Program-made: the position numbers and the translations under genes | Assembly: GCF_006782915.1 (NCBI RefSeq) | Contig: NZ_VCNP01000020.1 | Span: forward strand, 30,997-94,996 | DNA length: 64,000 bases | Direction of reading: 5' to 3' | DNA from: Streptomyces calvus | GTDB taxonomy: Bacteria > Actinomycetota > Actinomycetes > Streptomycetales > Streptomycetaceae | The notes under the pieces: model-generated | What the model saw: only the letters and a program-made list of their open reading frames with translations | Told to the model about the DNA's origin: nothing | Databases searched by the model: none | In this document: positions 61,804 through 64,000 of the stretch, piece after piece | Position numbering within the stretch: position 1 is the first letter of the stretch | Layout of the letters: each line of letters starts with the position of its first letter

Positions 61804-64000
61804 GTGCAGGGACGTTTCAAGAGGGATGGCAGCGCTTCGGCGGAGCCGGAGCACGGCGGGAATGGCCCCAGGGCCGTCAGCTCCTCGCCCCAGCACGCCC
61901 AGAACCAGGGTCCGAGCGCTCCCGGCAACGGCGGCGAACGCCCGGGTGCGGGCGCGTCCGCCCCGAGTCCGGCACCGGCCGCCCCGAAGGGCCCGACCGG
62001 CCCGGGACCGCGAATAGCGCTGCGCAACTGGCGTATCTCCACCCGTCTGGTGTCCCTGCTCGCCCTCCCCGTGGTCGCGGCCACCTCGCTGGGTGCCCTG
62101 CGTATCAACCAGTCGATGGACGACATCCAGCAGCTCGACAACATGAAGCTGCTGACGGACATCACCAAGGAGGCCACCGAACTGGCGGCCGCGCTCCAGG
62201 AGGAGCGCGACCAGTCGGCGGGCCCGCTGGCGCACGGCGGCAAGGCCACCGACTTCTCGGTCAAGGGCTACCGCGACAAGACCGACCGCGCGATGGCGAA
62301 CTTCCTCGACAGCTCCGAGGAGATCGACGCCGCGAGCAAGGACGGCAACCTCAAGGGCGTCCGCGACAACCTGGTGCAGCTCGCCGGCGACCTGGGCGAC
62401 CTCGCCAAGATCCGCAACACGGCCTTCGCGTCGGAGCGGAACTCCACGCAGACCGTCGAGGGCTACCACCGCCTGATCGAGAACCTGATCGACCTCTCGC
62501 AGGACATGGCCGAGGCGACCAGCAACCCGGACATGATCCAGCGCACCCGTGCCCTGGCGTCCTTCTCCTCCGCCAAGGAGTACGCGTCGATCCAGCGCGC
62601 GGTCCTCGCCGCGGCGCTGCCTGCCAGCAACACCACCACCGGCCAGCTCTCCGAGAACGACCGGCTCTACGCCGAGTCCGCGCTGGCCAGCCAGAAGTCC
62701 GAGATCCGCAGCTTCAAGAGCATCTACGGCGACGTCGACGCCACCGAGCTGCTGCTGCCGATCGAGGACGGCAACACCACCATCAAGGCCACCGACGAGT
62801 ACGCCGGGCGTGCGCTGGCCTCGGAGTTCGGTCTCAGGTCGGTCGGCAAGCGGTCCTACCGCGACTGGCTGGACGACAGCTCCACCAAGATCCAGCAGAT
62901 GAAGAACATCGAGCTGACGCTGCTCGAGGAGATGGAACAGAAGGCCCGTGAGCTGCGCAGCGCCACCGAGCGCGACGCGATCATCTCCGGTGCGCTGATC
63001 CTGCTGGTGCTCGGCGTCTCGCTGGTCGGCGCCTTCGTCGTGGCCCGCTCCATGATCCGCTCGCTGCGCCGGCTGGAGGAGACCGCGACCAGGGTCGCCC
63101 AGGACCGCCTGCCCGACCTGGTCAAGCAGCTGTCCGAGTCCGACCCGCAGGACGTCGACACGTCCGTGGAGTCGGTCGGTGTGCACTCCCGGGACGAGAT
63201 CGGCCGCGTGGCCGCGGCCTTCGACGACGTGCACCGCGAGGCGGTCCGCCTCGCCGCCGAGCAGGCCCTGCTGCGGGGCAACGTCAATGCGATGTTCACC
63301 AACCTCTCGCGCCGCTCCCAGGGTCTGATCCAGCGCCAGCTGTCGCTGATCTCGGAGCTGGAGTCCCGCGAGGCCGACCCGGACCAGCTGTCCTCGCTGT
63401 TCAAGCTGGACCACCTGGCCACGCGCATGCGCCGTAACGGTGAGAACCTGCTGGTCCTCGCGGGCGAGGAGCCGGGCCGCCGGTGGACCCGCCCGGTCCC
63501 GCTGGTCGACGTGCTGCGTGCCGCCGCCTCCGAGGTGGAGCAGTACGAGCGCATCGAGCTGGCGTCGGTGCCGAGCACCGAGGTCGCCGGCCGGGTCGTC
63601 AACGACCTCGTGCACCTGCTCGCCGAGCTGCTGGAGAACGCGACCTCGTTCTCCTCCCCGCAGACCAAGGTCAAGGTCACCGGTCACGCACTGCCCGACG
63701 GGCGCGTGCTGATCGAGATCCACGACACCGGTATCGGTCTGTCGCCGGAGGACCTGGCGGCGATCAACGAGCGGCTCGCCTCGCCGCCCACCGTGGACGT
63801 CTCCGTCTCCCGCCGCATGGGCCTGTTCGTGGTCGGCCGCCTCTCGCAGCGCCACGGCATCCGCATCCAGCTCCGCCCGTCCGACTCCGGCGGCACGACC
63901 GCGCTGGTCATGCTGCCCGTGGACGTCGCCCAGGGCGGCAAGAAGCCGCAGGGCAAGCCGGGCCAGCCGGGCCAGGGCGGCGGCGGACCGGCCGCCGCGC
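61804..64000 (+). CDS. cvnA1: Conservon sensor histidine kinase CvnA1 (3' end cut)
   Basis: 732 codons are visible from GTG 61804 to the window end. After a Pro/Gly-rich cytoplasmic N-terminus come a membrane segment (ISTRLVSLLALPVVAATSLG), a nitrate/nitrite-sensing-like extracellular helical domain (DNMKLLTDITKEATELAAAL, QRTRALASFSSAKEYASIQR), a second segment (IISGALILLVLGVSLVGAFV), HAMP, a helical dimerisation region (NLSRRSQGLIQRQLSLISEL) and a HATPase domain (ELLENATSFSSPQTKVKV; HDTGIGLSPEDL), then a PGQPGQGG tail. The typical phospho-His motif is absent. In cvn operons it is followed by a roadblock protein, DUF742 and a small GTPase. Start further upstream is possible. Confidence 0.93.
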   Translation, partial: MQGRFKRDGSASAEPEHGGNGPRAVSSSPQHAQNQGPSAPGNGGERPGAGASAPSPAPAAPKGPTGPGPRIALRNWRISTRLVSLLALPVVAATSLGALRINQSMDDIQQLDNMKLLTDITKEATELAAALQEERDQSAGPLAHGGKATDFSVKGYRDKTDRAMANFLDSSEEIDAASKDGNLKGVRDNLVQLAGDLGDLAKIRNTAFASERNSTQTVEGYHRLIENLIDLSQDMAEATSNPDMIQRTRALASFSSAKEYASIQRAVLAAALPASNTTTGQLSENDRLYAESALASQKSEIRSFKSIYGDVDATELLLPIEDGNTTIKATDEYAGRALASEFGLRSVGKRSYRDWLDDSSTKIQQMKNIELTLLEEMEQKARELRSATERDAIISGALILLVLGVSLVGAFVVARSMIRSLRRLEETATRVAQDRLPDLVKQLSESDPQDVDTSVESVGVHSRDEIGRVAAAFDDVHREAVRLAAEQALLRGNVNAMFTNLSRRSQGLIQRQLSLISELESREADPDQLSSLFKLDHLATRMRRNGENLLVLAGEEPGRRWTRPVPLVDVLRAAASEVEQYERIELASVPSTEVAGRVVNDLVHLLAELLENATSFSSPQTKVKVTGHALPDGRVLIEIHDTGIGLSPEDLAAINERLASPPTVDVSVSRRMGLFVVGRLSQRHGIRIQLRPSDSGGTTALVMLPVDVAQGGKKPQGKPGQPGQGGGGPAAA

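Overview
The window is about 64 kb of chromosome from a Streptomyces (very high GC; coding strands with nearly all G/C third positions; frequent GTG starts). The gene order rpsB–whiG–dprA–sipWXYZ–rplS–trmD–rimM–rpsP–ffh–glnD–glnK–amtB–nsdA–ftsY–glcP–smc–rnc–rpmF–coaD–recG–rpmB–thiD–thiL–ddl–gpsA–hupS–leuCD–ndgR–tRNA(Glu/Gln)–gltX–cvnA1 is the conserved core arrangement of the genus. Most genes run on the minus strand. There is no prophage, CRISPR array or secondary-metabolite cluster; the accessory material is small (repeats, one MITE-like element, a short peptide gene, an unusual tRNA).

Layout. 1–7 kb: the 5' end of rpsB, an exported M23 peptidase, a TetR regulator, the sporulation sigma factor whiG, and the dprA–comM–yraN block. 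7–11.2 kb: a Nudix gene and four tandem type I signal peptidases. 11.2–13.8 kb: the rpsP–khpA–rimM–trmD–rplS translation operon. 14–18 kb: a putative SprT-like zinc protein, a methyltransferase and ffh. 18–24 kb: the nitrogen operon amtB–glnK–glnD, preceded by a GlnR-type box, and the developmental repressor nsdA. 24.5–32.1 kb: a lone Prim-Pol protein, ftsY, the glucose permease glcP and smc. 32–36 kb: a short coiled-coil protein, acylphosphatase, a secreted CAP protein, a 186-bp MITE-like element, and a divergent flavin reductase/HxlR pair sharing an operator. 36–43 kb: mutM, rnc, rpmF, yceD, a DivIVA-like protein, coaD, rsmD and recG. 43–53 kb: a DAK/FakA-like protein, rpmB, thiD/thiL, ddl, gpsA, plsC, cofC and hupS. 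53–57 kb: leuCD and the divergent IclR regulator ndgR with a good operator. 57–57.6 kb: six tRNA genes. 57.7–64 kb: a HAD phosphatase, gltX, an FAH-family hydrolase, a 62-codon peptide gene with its own terminator, and the first conservon histidine kinase cvnA1, cut by the window end.

How the genes work together. Ribosome biogenesis and protein export (rpsB, rpsP, rplS, rpmF, rpmB, rimM, trmD, ffh, ftsY, the Sip peptidases) dominate. Nitrogen supply (AmtB/GlnK/GlnD) and leucine synthesis (LeuCD/NdgR) carry recognisable control sites. Developmental regulators (whiG, nsdA, hupS, cvnA1) are scattered among the housekeeping genes.

The observations most worth checking are: a tRNA-Glu-bodied tRNA whose anticodon reads CCC and whose invariant A14 is changed; a sister copy with an altered T54; the MITE-like element abutting the CAP gene; the small monocistronic peptide gene with duplicated ANP(R/K)RT motifs; paired DnaA-box motifs at two intergenic sites; and well-formed operator palindromes at glcP, the HxlR pair, the CAP gene and ndgR.
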